From an uncultured Pseudoxanthomonas sp. (GTDB lineage: Bacteria; Pseudomonadota; Gammaproteobacteria; Xanthomonadales; Xanthomonadaceae), in the NCBI GenBank assembly GCA_946886405.1, contig CAMPIO010000145.1, forward strand, positions 1 through 5,894: DNA of 5,894 nt, written 5' to 3'. The position numbers and the translations under genes were made by a program. The notes under the pieces were generated by a model. That model had not been told where the DNA came from and made no database searches. It saw only the letters and a program-made list of their open reading frames with translations. Below are positions 1 to 5,894 of this stretch, piece by piece. Every line of letters starts with the position of its first letter. Position 1 is the stretch's first letter.

Positions 1-591
1 CCGCGCTGGCGTGGTGCGGCACCGATCCAGCGCGCGATCGAAGCCGGCGACGAGGAGACCGGCGTGTGCCTGATGCAGATGGAAGCCGGCCTGGACACGG
101 GCCCGGTGCTGCTGGCGCAGAGCCTGCCGATCGGGCCTGACGAGACCGGCGGTCAGCTGCATGACCGTCTCTCCGATCTGGGCGCGCAGGTACTGCGCGA
201 TGCGCTGGGGTTGTTGCGGGCCGGCATCAGGCTGCCGCCCCATGCGCAGTCCGACGTCGGCGTCGAGTACGCAAACAAGCTGGACAAGGCCGAAGCGAAG
301 CTGGACTGGACGCAGCCTGCCGATGTGCTGGCGCGCAAGGTGCGCGCGTTCAACCCGTGGCCCATCGCCGAGGCGCAGGTCGCCGGCGAGCGCTTGCGCA
401 TCCACGGCGCGGTGCCGGTGGAGCAGGCGCATGCCGCGACGCCCGGCACCTTGCTGGCTGCGGGCAGGCAAGGCCTGGACATCGCATGCGGTGCGGGCGT
501 GCTGCGGCTGCGCGTCGTCCAGCGTGAAGGCGGCAAGGCGATCACCGCCGCGGATTACCTCAACGCGCGGCGCGACCTGGTGTCGTCGTGA
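1..591 (+). CDS. fmt: Methionyl-tRNA formyltransferase, 3' part (5' end outside window)
   Basis: This enzyme transfers a formyl group from 10-formyl-tetrahydrofolate to the amino group of methionyl-tRNA(fMet) in the cytoplasm, making the initiator tRNA used in bacterial translation. The frame is open from base 1 to TGA at 589-591, giving 196 visible residues. They begin with [11 protein letters not shown], the conserved stretch after the catalytic Asn and His of the family. By alignment from memory to the E. coli enzyme (about 315 residues), the first visible residue corresponds to about position 113, so about 112 N-terminal residues lie upstream. The GLDTG motif is present, and its Asp (visible residue 32, bases 94-96) matches the catalytic Asp144 of E. 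coli. The C-terminal OB-like tRNA-binding domain follows, with the recognisable stretches [14 protein letters not shown] and [12 protein letters not shown]. The gene overlaps rsmB by four bases. In many proteobacteria def-fmt-rsmB form one operon, so def is expected upstream. The identity is secure. Confidence 0.97.
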   Translation, partial: PRWRGAAPIQRAIEAGDEETGVCLMQMEAGLDTGPVLLAQSLPIGPDETGGQLHDRLSDLGAQVLRDALGLLRAGIRLPPHAQSDVGVEYANKLDKAEAKLDWTQPADVLARKVRAFNPWPIAEAQVAGERLRIHGAVPVEQAHAATPGTLLAAGRQGLDIACGAGVLRLRVVQREGGKAITAADYLNARRDLVSS

Positions 592-1883
592 CGACCCAGG
601 CGGGGGTCGCGGTGCGGGTCCTTGCGACCCGGGTCGTGGATGCGGTGATGCACCGTGGACGGTCGCTGAAGGTGGAGTTGGCCGCGACCCTGCCGCGGAT
701 CGACGATGCGCGCGACCGCGCGCTGCTGGAGGCGATCTGCTTCGCCGTGTTGCGCACGCGTTCGCGCAGCGAGGCGGCGATTGCGACCTGGATGACCAAG
801 CCCCCCGGACAGGCAGACAGCGAGCTGCGCGCGCTGCTGCACGTGGGGTTCGCGCAACTGGTGGTGATGGAACTGCCGGCCCACGCCGCGCTGTCCGCAA
901 CCGTCGAAGCTGTGAGAGCGATGGGGCGGCCCCACCAGGACAAACTGGTGAATGCCCTGCTGCGGCGTGCGCAGCGCGAAGGACTGCCGGCGGCGCCTGC
1001 CGACGCGCTGTGGCCGGCATGGTTGCGGCGCCACGTGCGCGCGGACTGGCCGGAACAGGCGGACGCGATCTTCGCTGCCAGCCAACGCGAAGCACCGCTC
1101 TGGCTGCGGGTCAATCGCCGGCACGACACCCGGGAGGCCTACCTGCAACGGTTGCAGGAAGCCGGCATCGAGGCCGAACTCGTGGATGGCGTCCCGGACG
1201 CCCTGCTCCTGCGCACACCGGGCCCCGCCACCGCGTTGCCCGGCTTCGCCGAGGGCCACGTGTCGGTGCAGGACGGCGCGGCACAGCGCGTGGCCGACCT
1301 GCTTCGCGACCTGTCTGCCGGTGCGCGCGTGCTGGACATGTGCGCGGCCCCGGGCGGCAAGACCGCGCACCTGCTCGAACGCGACCCTTCGCTGCAACTG
1401 GTGGCGCTGGATATCGACGAGCGCCGGTTGCAGCGCGTGCGCGAAACGCTGGATCGCGTGGGCGTCAGCGCACAGCTGCAGGTCGCCGATGCCGCCGATC
1501 CGGCAGCGTGGTGGGATGGCCGGCCCTTCGACGCCGTGTTGCTCGATGCGCCATGTTCGGCCACGGGGATCGTCCGCCGGCAACCGGATGTCCTGTTGCA
1601 CCGCCGACCCGAGGACATGGTGGCGCTGACCGGCCTGCAGGCGCGCTTGCTCGATGCCGCCTGGCAGGTGCTGCGCCAGGGCGGGCGGCTGGTCTACGCG
1701 ACCTGCTCGCTGCTGCGCATGGAAAACGCGGAGCAACTGCGCGCCTTCGTTGCGCGTCATCCCGAAGCATCGCTGGAGCTGCTGGACGCCGGCTGGGGGC
1801 ACGCCGACGAGGGCGGCAGGCAACGGTTTCCGGGAGAGCAGGACATGGATGGGTTTTTCTATGCCGTCGTGCGAAAAGCGTGA
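588..1883 (+). CDS. rsmB: 16S rRNA (cytosine-967-C5)-methyltransferase RsmB
   Basis: RsmB (also called Sun or Fmu) uses S-adenosylmethionine to methylate C5 of cytosine 967 in 16S rRNA. The 431 residues match the family length (E. coli about 429). The N-terminal part (about residues 5-140) is the NusB-like RNA-binding domain, with the segment [14 protein letters not shown]. The C-terminal part is the Rossmann-fold methyltransferase. SAM motif I is [12 protein letters not shown] (residues 248-259). Motif IV is DAPCSATG, with Cys323. Motif VI is YATCS, with Cys373, the expected nucleophile; Cys323 is the partner cysteine used for product release in this family. All key residues are intact. The start is GTG at 588, overlapping the fmt stop as GTGA. 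It gives the normal family length, and no strong Shine-Dalgarno precedes it, so initiation probably depends on ribosomes finishing fmt. A family-level confusion with RsmF is unlikely given the NusB-like N-terminus and the fmt neighbour. Confidence 0.96.
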   Translation: MTTQAGVAVRVLATRVVDAVMHRGRSLKVELAATLPRIDDARDRALLEAICFAVLRTRSRSEAAIATWMTKPPGQADSELRALLHVGFAQLVVMELPAHAALSATVEAVRAMGRPHQDKLVNALLRRAQREGLPAAPADALWPAWLRRHVRADWPEQADAIFAASQREAPLWLRVNRRHDTREAYLQRLQEAGIEAELVDGVPDALLLRTPGPATALPGFAEGHVSVQDGAAQRVADLLRDLSAGARVLDMCAAPGGKTAHLLERDPSLQLVALDIDERRLQRVRETLDRVGVSAQLQVADAADPAAWWDGRPFDAVLLDAPCSATGIVRRQPDVLLHRRPEDMVALTGLQARLLDAAWQVLRQGGRLVYATCSLLRMENAEQLRAFVARHPEASLELLDAGWGHADEGGRQRFPGEQDMDGFFYAVVRKA

Positions 1884-1884
1884 G

Positions 1885-1909
1885 CGCGGTTGCAGGATGT
1901 TGCATCGCG
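1885..1909 (+). terminator. Imperfect hairpin directly after rsmB
   Basis: CGCG (1885-1888) and TGCA (1891-1894) can pair with TGCA (1901-1904) and CGCG (1906-1909). This makes eight base pairs with a small 2x1 internal loop and a six-base apical loop. It starts one base after the rsmB stop codon. Only two T residues follow, so it is not a standard intrinsic terminator. It may instead protect the 3' end of the fmt-rsmB mRNA or assist Rho-dependent ending. In GC-rich DNA such short repeats also arise by chance. Confidence 0.25.
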
Positions 1910-1961
1910 TTATCGGGTCAATGCCGGGATACGGAACGGACGCGCCGCATGTCGCATACTT

Positions 1962-1989
1962 CCGCATCGCTATCGGTGAATCGATGCGG
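1962..1989 (+). repeat. Perfect 8-bp inverted repeat in the rsmB/O-antigen-ligase gap
   Basis: CCGCATCG (1962-1969) is the exact reverse complement of CGATGCGG (1982-1989), separated by 12 bases. It can form an RNA hairpin or act as a dyad-symmetric protein-binding site. No T-tract follows, which argues against a simple intrinsic terminator. It lies mid-way through the 208-bp gap 1884-2091, which otherwise shows no gene with a ribosome binding site and no clear -35/-10 pair. Confidence 0.35.
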
Positions 1990-2091
1990 TGTGCCGCGAC
2001 GCTGGTCCGGCTTTCCTGGGTCTGGTAGCCGGCGGCGGCTCGACGGGCCGCTTCACGGATAGTTTCGTCGCCCTTTGCAGGATCCGAGGCC

Positions 2092-3342
2092 ATGCAGGAC
2101 AGGAGTGAACGTCGACAGGAGGTCGCGCGGGGGCTGACATGGCTGGCCGGGTTCGCTGCCGCAGCCCTGCTCGTGGTGCCCAAGGGCCTGTCTGTCTTCG
2201 CTGCGTTGATGTTCCTCGCCACCTTGTTGGTGTTGCCCGACGCGCTGCGCGGCGTGCGTGCCGTGCCGCGTGCGGTGTACGCATTGCTGGCGGCGGCCGG
2301 CGGCGTGATCGCGGTCTCGGCGGCGTCCATGTGGATGGGCGAAGCGCGGCTGGCCGTGCTGGACAACCCGTCGCGTGTGTTGCTGCTGCCCTGGTGCGCC
2401 TGGTTGGCCTGGGTGACGCGCGTGCGCATGTCGGGCGTGTGGTACGGCGCGCTGGTTGGGCTGCTGATCGCGTTCGCCATCTCGATCGCGCAGATGTCGC
2501 TGGGGGTCGAGCGAGCGGGCAGCGACGCCAACCCTATCGTATTCGCCAATGCGGTGCTGGCGCTGCTCGTCGTCGCGGTCTTTTGCAGGCCTGCGAGTGA
2601 TGGCGGTCGGATGCGCCTGCTGGTGTTGGCGGCCATCGTGCTGGCCAATGTCGCGGTGACCCTGAGCGGCAGCCGGGGCGTTCTGCCCGGCCTGGGGCTG
2701 GTGGTGCTGATGTGGCTGGTGGGTACGGCGCCACGACGTCGCTGGTGGCGGCTGGGGGTTGCGGTCATCGTGTTGACGACGCTGTTCGCCGCGATGTGGA
2801 TGGTGCCGTGGTTGTCCGCCCAGTTCCGCCTGGACCAGTTGCACGCGGATGTGGCCGGTCTCGCGCAGGGTCATGTGGACAAGCCCATCAGCGCGCGTAT
2901 CGCGCTGCTGTCGGTGGCGTGGGACGCGTTCCGCGAGGCGCCGCTCACCGGCGTCGGCATCGACGCCTTCGCGGCGCGGATCGACGCCAGCCTGTATTGC
3001 CGAGGCGCCGAACGACATTTCTGCGGACTGGAACACGCACACAACGACGTCGCCCAGTGGGGGGCGACGATGGGCGTGCCCGGCATCGCCGCGCTGGCAG
3101 CGCTCTATCTGGTGCCGCTGGCGATCGCGGCGCGACAGATACGGGGCGCACGGCTGGACCGGCCTGTCGGTGCGCCGTGGACGGCAGGCATGCTGGTGGC
3201 AACCTACCTGGTCTCCGGTGTGACCCAGTCGATGTTTTCCCATGCCCTCAGCACGAGCACCTTCGTGGTGCTGATGGGCCTGTTGCTTGGAAGCGCGATG
3301 ACGGAAGTGAAGGGAAGCCGCCAGATCGATTCACCTTCATGA
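2092..3342 (+). CDS. O-antigen ligase/polymerase family membrane protein (WaaL/Wzy-like)
   Basis: This 416-residue protein is strongly hydrophobic, with about twelve likely membrane segments. Nine fall between residues 14 and 240 and three between about 327 and 402, separated by a large, probably periplasmic loop (about 241-326). This is the layout of the Wzy_C/WaaL family, whose members join or polymerise lipid-linked glycans on the periplasmic face of the inner membrane. Family-type motifs are LSGSRG (191-196), GVGIDAF (287-293) and EHAHND (314-319). Arg195 and His315/His317 are candidates for the conserved Arg and His of such ligases. ATG 2092 is the only plausible start: an in-frame TAG lies at 2026-2028 and no other start codon falls between. 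GAGG at 2086-2089 is only two bases from the ATG, so the ribosome site is poorly spaced. WaaL and Wzy cannot be separated by sequence reading alone. The neighbouring core-type glycosyltransferase favours a ligase (inference). Confidence 0.85.
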   Translation: MQDRSERRQEVARGLTWLAGFAAAALLVVPKGLSVFAALMFLATLLVLPDALRGVRAVPRAVYALLAAAGGVIAVSAASMWMGEARLAVLDNPSRVLLLPWCAWLAWVTRVRMSGVWYGALVGLLIAFAISIAQMSLGVERAGSDANPIVFANAVLALLVVAVFCRPASDGGRMRLLVLAAIVLANVAVTLSGSRGVLPGLGLVVLMWLVGTAPRRRWWRLGVAVIVLTTLFAAMWMVPWLSAQFRLDQLHADVAGLAQGHVDKPISARIALLSVAWDAFREAPLTGVGIDAFAARIDASLYCRGAERHFCGLEHAHNDVAQWGATMGVPGIAALAALYLVPLAIAARQIRGARLDRPVGAPWTAGMLVATYLVSGVTQSMFSHALSTSTFVVLMGLLLGSAMTEVKGSRQIDSPS

Positions 3343-3395
3343 ATTGGGGTGAAATGCCTCGGCGCGGAGCTTGATGCCTCTCACAATCGAGTCAT

Positions 3396-3421
3396 GGAGC
3401 GATTCCTAGAATCGGCGCTCC
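3396..3421 (+). promoter_or_regulatory. Imperfect palindrome containing a TAGAAT -10 box, upstream of the GT-B gene
   Basis: TAGAAT at 3407-3412 matches the -10 consensus TATAAT at five of six positions. It is embedded in an inverted repeat: GGAG (3396-3399) plus CGATTC (3400-3405) pair with GAATCG (3409-3414) and CTCC (3418-3421), leaving a three-base loop and a three-base bulge. Transcription would start near 3419, giving a leader of about 23 bases. I find no good -35 at 16-18 bases upstream; TTGATG at 3371-3376 is about 30 bases away. The dyad could be an operator over the promoter, or a weak end signal for the upstream membrane-protein gene, although no T-tract follows. Confidence 0.4.
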
Positions 3422-3441
3422 CCCGCCTTCCTTAACCCCCC

Positions 3442-4524
3442 ATGCCCCACGTGAACCTGATCGGTTGGGACAACGGTGTCGGTCTGAGCCGCGATCTCCG
3501 TCTCATCGAACAGGCATTGCGGGACGCCGGCTACCGGGTCAGCCTGCAGCCGGCACGCGGTCGCGGCAAGCTGAGAAAGTGGTTCGGCCCCTGGCTACAG
3601 CGGGCTCGCCTCGCCGGCCGGCGCCTGTTCGGCGCAGAGCGGTTCGATCTGAACATCATGCTCGAGCACGTGGCCCCCGAGTATCTGCAGGCGGCGGCCC
3701 GCAACGCCTTCATTCCCAATCCCGAATGGTGCCTGCCGCGCGACGTGCGACGGCTGCGCCGTGTCGACGGGGTGATGACGAAGACCCGGCATGCCGAGCA
3801 CATCTTCCGCAGCCGGGGCGCCGCCATTGCGCCCATCGGTTTCACCAGCAGCGATCGCTACCTTCCCGAGGTGGAAAGACAGCGCACCTTCCTGCATCTG
3901 GCGGGGCGCAGCAGCGCCAAGCGCACGCGCGTGGTGCTCGAGACGTGGGCGCGGCACCCGGAATGGCCCACGCTGACGGTGGTGCAGCACCCGCGCATGG
4001 CGGAGATCCGGCCACAGGCCGCGAACATCGTCCACCGCGTGGATTACCTGGCGGACGCCGAACTGCGCGAGTTGCAGAACGCCCATCTCTTCCACGTCTG
4101 TCCGTCGGAAACAGAAGGGTTCGGCCACTACATCGTCGAGGCGCTCAGCGTGGGCGCCGTCGTGCTGACGACCGACGCCGCGCCGATGAACGAACTGGTC
4201 ACCCAAGAGCGCGGCGTACTGATGCCGTACTCGCGCACGGATCGCCAGCACCTGGCGACGCGTTACCTGGTGGATGCGCAAGCCCTGGAGGCGGCGGTCT
4301 CCACCGTGTTGGCGATGGATGACGCCGCACTGCAGGCCAAACAGCAGGCGGCGCGCGCGTTCTTCCTAGACAACGATGCCGCGTTCCGCGCGCAACTGGT
4401 GGATGCGGTGGCCGCGATGGTCGGCCAGCCGGGAAGCGTCGGCGCCAGTGTCCATGACGCGCAAGCGCCCGCCGTGGATCCCTATCCCTTGCCGGAAGCC
4501 GCCTTGCCGGTCGCGCAGGCCTGA
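3442..4524 (+). CDS. GT-B glycosyltransferase (GT4-like), probable LPS/polysaccharide assembly
   Basis: This 360-residue protein probably moves a sugar from a nucleotide-sugar to a glycan acceptor at the cytoplasmic side of the inner membrane. The C-terminal half is a retaining GT-B donor-binding domain. GRSSAKR (155-161) supplies the basic Arg/Lys usually contacting the donor phosphates. PSETEGFGHYIVEAL carries a complete E-x7-E signature (Glu225 and Glu233), followed by the usual segment on switching acceptance of new targets, ending in MNEL. The N-terminal domain is short (about 145 residues) and lacks the usual glycine-rich opening of GT4 enzymes, so the acceptor cannot be guessed. The last 30 or so residues are Ala/Pro-rich and probably disordered. 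ATG 3442 is the first possible start, since an in-frame TAA lies at 3433-3435. The pyrimidine-rich leader has no Shine-Dalgarno. It lies 99 bases after the O-antigen ligase-like gene. Glycosyltransferase activity is likely; the donor and product are unknown. Confidence 0.83.
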   Translation: MPHVNLIGWDNGVGLSRDLRLIEQALRDAGYRVSLQPARGRGKLRKWFGPWLQRARLAGRRLFGAERFDLNIMLEHVAPEYLQAAARNAFIPNPEWCLPRDVRRLRRVDGVMTKTRHAEHIFRSRGAAIAPIGFTSSDRYLPEVERQRTFLHLAGRSSAKRTRVVLETWARHPEWPTLTVVQHPRMAEIRPQAANIVHRVDYLADAELRELQNAHLFHVCPSETEGFGHYIVEALSVGAVVLTTDAAPMNELVTQERGVLMPYSRTDRQHLATRYLVDAQALEAAVSTVLAMDDAALQAKQQAARAFFLDNDAAFRAQLVDAVAAMVGQPGSVGASVHDAQAPAVDPYPLPEAALPVAQA

Positions 4525-4550
4525 CGCCACCACGGCGCGGGGCGCACGGG

Positions 4551-4556
4551 TAGAAT
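4551..4556 (+). promoter_or_regulatory. TAGAAT -10 box placed for a leaderless GT2 mRNA
   Basis: TAGAAT matches the sigma-70 -10 consensus at five of six bases. Six bases (CGGCGG) separate it from the ATG at 4563, so the expected transcription start is the A of the start codon itself. No -35 match is seen at 17 bases; CTGACG at 4521-4526 has four of six -35 bases but lies 24 bases away. The first three bases of the box are also an in-frame TAG that prevents any earlier start. The same 11-mer TAGAATCGGCG occurs at 3407-3417 before the preceding gene. Confidence 0.45.
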
Positions 4557-4562
4557 CGGCGG

Positions 4563-5378
4563 ATGCCCCTACTTCCGTTTTCCCTCGTCGTCATCACCCA
4601 CAACGAGGCGTCCAACATCGCGCGTTGCCTGGACAGTGTGCCGTTCGCAGCGGACAAGCTGGTGGTCGATAGCGGCAGCGAGGACGAGACGGTCGACATC
4701 GCGAAGGCGCACGGCGCGCGCGTGGTGCACCAGCCCTGGCTGGGCTTCGGGCCGCAGCGCGCGTTCGCGGACACGCAGGCTGCGCATGACTGGATCCTGG
4801 TGCTGGATGCGGACGAATTCCTTTCCCCCGAGTTGGCCGCGCAGCTCGAGGCCGGACTGCCGGCCCTGATGGCGTCGGACAAGGCCGGCGCCTGGTTGCG
4901 TCGGCGGACGTGGCTGATGGGGGCTGCGATGCGCTGGTATCGCCCGATGGTGGGCGAGCGCATGGCGCGGCTGTACCACCGGGGGCGAGCGCGCTGGAGC
5001 GATGCGCGCGTGCACGAATCCCTGCGTTTCGACGGCGATGCGGCCGAATTCAAGGCGCCTTTCAACCACGCCGACAATCCCAGCCTGGTGCACAAGCAAT
5101 TGAAGGTGCTGCGCTACAGCGAGCTGAAGGCGCTGGACTGGCGCGACAAGCGGCGGCCGGTGCGCATGTGGCTGACGCCCTTGGTCTACCTCGCCAGCTT
5201 CATCAAGGATTACCTGGTACGACTGGCCTTCTTGGACGGCTGGCGGGGCTTCATCATTGCCCAGACCGCTGCCAGTTACGCGGTCTACAAGCGCATGCGC
5301 TACTACGAGATGCAACACAATCCGGCGTCCGTCGACGCCGCACACCGCAAGCTCGTCCGACACGAACTGGAACGCTGA
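4563..5378 (+). CDS. Family 2 glycosyltransferase, WaaE/KdtX-like (LPS core)
   Basis: This 271-residue inverting GT-A enzyme resembles the WaaE/KdtX group, which adds beta-1,4-glucose to heptose I of the LPS inner core. The order of motifs is that of the family: VVITHNEASNIARCL (9-23) opens the nucleotide-binding fold, VVDSGSEDET (34-43) follows, then QPWLGFGPQR (57-66), then the metal-binding LDADEF (81-86) with Asp82 and Asp84. A hydrophobic/amphipathic stretch near 202-244 probably anchors it to the inner membrane. The length is typical. ATG 4563 is the only available start, as an in-frame TAG lies at 4551-4553. There is no Shine-Dalgarno at a usable distance, and the -10-like box suggests leaderless initiation. 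The stop shares its A with the start of the next gene (TGATG), indicating coupling. The WaaE-type role is inferred from motif pattern; another sugar or acceptor is possible, so no symbol is given. Confidence 0.9.
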   Translation: MPLLPFSLVVITHNEASNIARCLDSVPFAADKLVVDSGSEDETVDIAKAHGARVVHQPWLGFGPQRAFADTQAAHDWILVLDADEFLSPELAAQLEAGLPALMASDKAGAWLRRRTWLMGAAMRWYRPMVGERMARLYHRGRARWSDARVHESLRFDGDAAEFKAPFNHADNPSLVHKQLKVLRYSELKALDWRDKRRPVRMWLTPLVYLASFIKDYLVRLAFLDGWRGFIIAQTAASYAVYKRMRYYEMQHNPASVDAAHRKLVRHELER

Positions 5379-5894
5379 TGGCCAAGCATTACCTTCTCTA
5401 CGGCTCGGAGCGCTACGCGCTCGCCATCCTGCGGCCGTTGCAGGACGCGATCCGCGCCCGTGGCGGCGAAGCCGCGTGGTTCTTCGACGGTCCCGGCGCG
5501 GAAGACCTGAGGCCGGACGAGAAACTGCTGACCACCACGGAACAGGTCCGTCGCTGGAACGCCATCGCGGTGATCACCGGCAGCAACGCGGTGCCGCATT
5601 TCTTTCCTGGCGTGAAGGTGGAAACCTTCCACGGCTTCGATGCCGGCAAGCCGCGGCACATCTACATCCGCGGGTTCTTCGACCTGTACTGCACCACCGG
5701 GCCGAACGACACGCGCGCGTTCTCCGACATCGCCGAGCGCGTCGGCCACTTCAAGGTCGTCGAGACCGGTTGGCCGAAGATCGATCCTTTCATGCAGGAC
5801 ATCGCCGGCGACCTGCCGCCGGTGCGGAACCCCCCCGTCATCCTGTACCACTCGACGTTCTCGCCCTCGTGGAGCGCGGCCGAGACGCTGTACG
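5378..5894 (+). CDS. CDP-glycerol glycerophosphotransferase-like protein, 5' part (3' end outside window)
   Basis: The reading frame starts at ATG 5378 and stays open to the window end, giving 172 complete codons. It begins MAKHYLLYGSERYALAILRP. It contains ETFHGFDAGKPRHIYIRG (about residues 89-106) and the small motif ETGWPKIDPF. Near the visible end is VILYHSTFSPSW, resembling the segment that opens the catalytic C-terminal domain in TagB/TagF-type enzymes. Those proteins transfer glycerol phosphate from CDP-glycerol in Gram-positive teichoic acid synthesis. Relatives are found in Gram-negative polysaccharide and LPS loci, where the true substrate is often unknown. The start overlaps the GT2 stop by one base, with a weak GGAA (5369-5372) five bases upstream of the ATG, so translation is probably coupled to the glycosyltransferase. 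The family assignment is from remembered motif resemblance in an incomplete protein. A GT-B enzyme using another nucleotide donor remains possible. Confidence 0.75.
   Translation, partial: MAKHYLLYGSERYALAILRPLQDAIRARGGEAAWFFDGPGAEDLRPDEKLLTTTEQVRRWNAIAVITGSNAVPHFFPGVKVETFHGFDAGKPRHIYIRGFFDLYCTTGPNDTRAFSDIAERVGHFKVVETGWPKIDPFMQDIAGDLPPVRNPPVILYHSTFSPSWSAAETLY

Noticed and set aside
1921..2028. Possible 35-residue small protein in the rsmB/O-antigen-ligase gap (ATG 1921 to TAG 2026-2028)
   Set aside because: No Shine-Dalgarno precedes it, no recognisable feature is present, and the frame is a continuation of an out-of-frame reading through rsmB.
2007..2032. CCGGCT...AGCCGG inverted repeat as an intrinsic terminator
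   Set aside because: It has only six base pairs, a 14-base loop and no following T-tract, and is well within chance expectation for GC-rich DNA.
161..2062. 633-codon plus-strand open frame overlapping fmt and rsmB
   Set aside because: It is an alternative frame of two clear genes, with Arg/Ala-rich low-complexity content and no domain. It passes through both genes and the gap without any start signal.
555..2768. 737-codon open frame on the minus strand across rsmB and the O-antigen ligase-like gene
   Set aside because: It is antisense to two well-supported genes and rich in Arg, Ala, Pro, His and Gln with no recognisable domain. Such frames are a common by-product of GC-rich codon use.
2053..3243. 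396-codon minus-strand open frame opposite the O-antigen ligase-like gene
   Set aside because: Its His/Arg/Gln-rich composition is the expected antisense of a Leu/Val/Ala-rich membrane protein.
3371..3376. TTGATG as a -35 element for the promoter at 3407
   Set aside because: The spacing to the -10 box is about 30 bases, far beyond the 16-18 usually required.
5303..5851. Minus-strand frame opposite the CDP-glycerol glycerophosphotransferase-like gene
   Set aside because: The plus frame shows coherent family motifs and a coupled start. The minus frame shows none.
1..5894. Mobile elements, CRISPR arrays, tRNA/rRNA genes, toxin-antitoxin or defence modules
   Set aside because: No transposase or integrase motifs, spaced direct repeats, RNA-gene signatures or defence domains were seen on either strand.

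Overview
The window is GC-rich bacterial chromosome (roughly two-thirds G+C by eye). All six genes lie on the plus strand. They form two blocks: the end of a translation/RNA-modification operon, then a cell-envelope glycosylation cluster. Gene content, GC content and TAGAAT-type -10 boxes suggest a gammaproteobacterium of the Xanthomonadaceae/Lysobacteraceae (Xanthomonas, Pseudoxanthomonas, Stenotrophomonas or Lysobacter relatives). That assignment rests on overall resemblance, not on a marker gene, and is tentative.

Region 1 (1-1883) holds the 3' two-thirds of fmt (methionyl-tRNA formyltransferase) and a complete rsmB (16S rRNA m5C967 methyltransferase). They overlap by four bases (GTGA), a classic translationally coupled housekeeping pair.

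Region 2 (1884-2091) is a 208-bp gap with no convincing gene. It contains two inverted repeats that may mark the 3' end of the fmt-rsmB transcript. I could not identify a convincing promoter for the next gene.

Region 3 (2092-5894) holds four envelope genes: a polytopic O-antigen ligase/polymerase-family membrane protein, a GT-B glycosyltransferase with an intact E-x7-E motif, a GT-A family 2 glycosyltransferase resembling the WaaE/KdtX lipopolysaccharide-core glucosyltransferases, and the start of a CDP-glycerol glycerophosphotransferase-like protein that runs off the right edge. The last two genes share one base (TGATG). Together they look like a set for building or decorating LPS core or O-antigen: cytoplasmic glycosyl transfer, possible phosphoglycerol-type transfer, and periplasmic ligation or polymerisation. 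The actual sugars and acceptors cannot be read from the sequence.

The most interesting non-coding signals are two copies of TAGAATCGGCG. Each lies just upstream of a glycosyltransferase start that lacks a usable Shine-Dalgarno. One is spaced so that the GT2 mRNA would be leaderless. The other sits inside an imperfect palindrome. I see no CRISPR array, tRNA, rRNA, insertion sequence, defence system or clearly undescribed multi-gene system.
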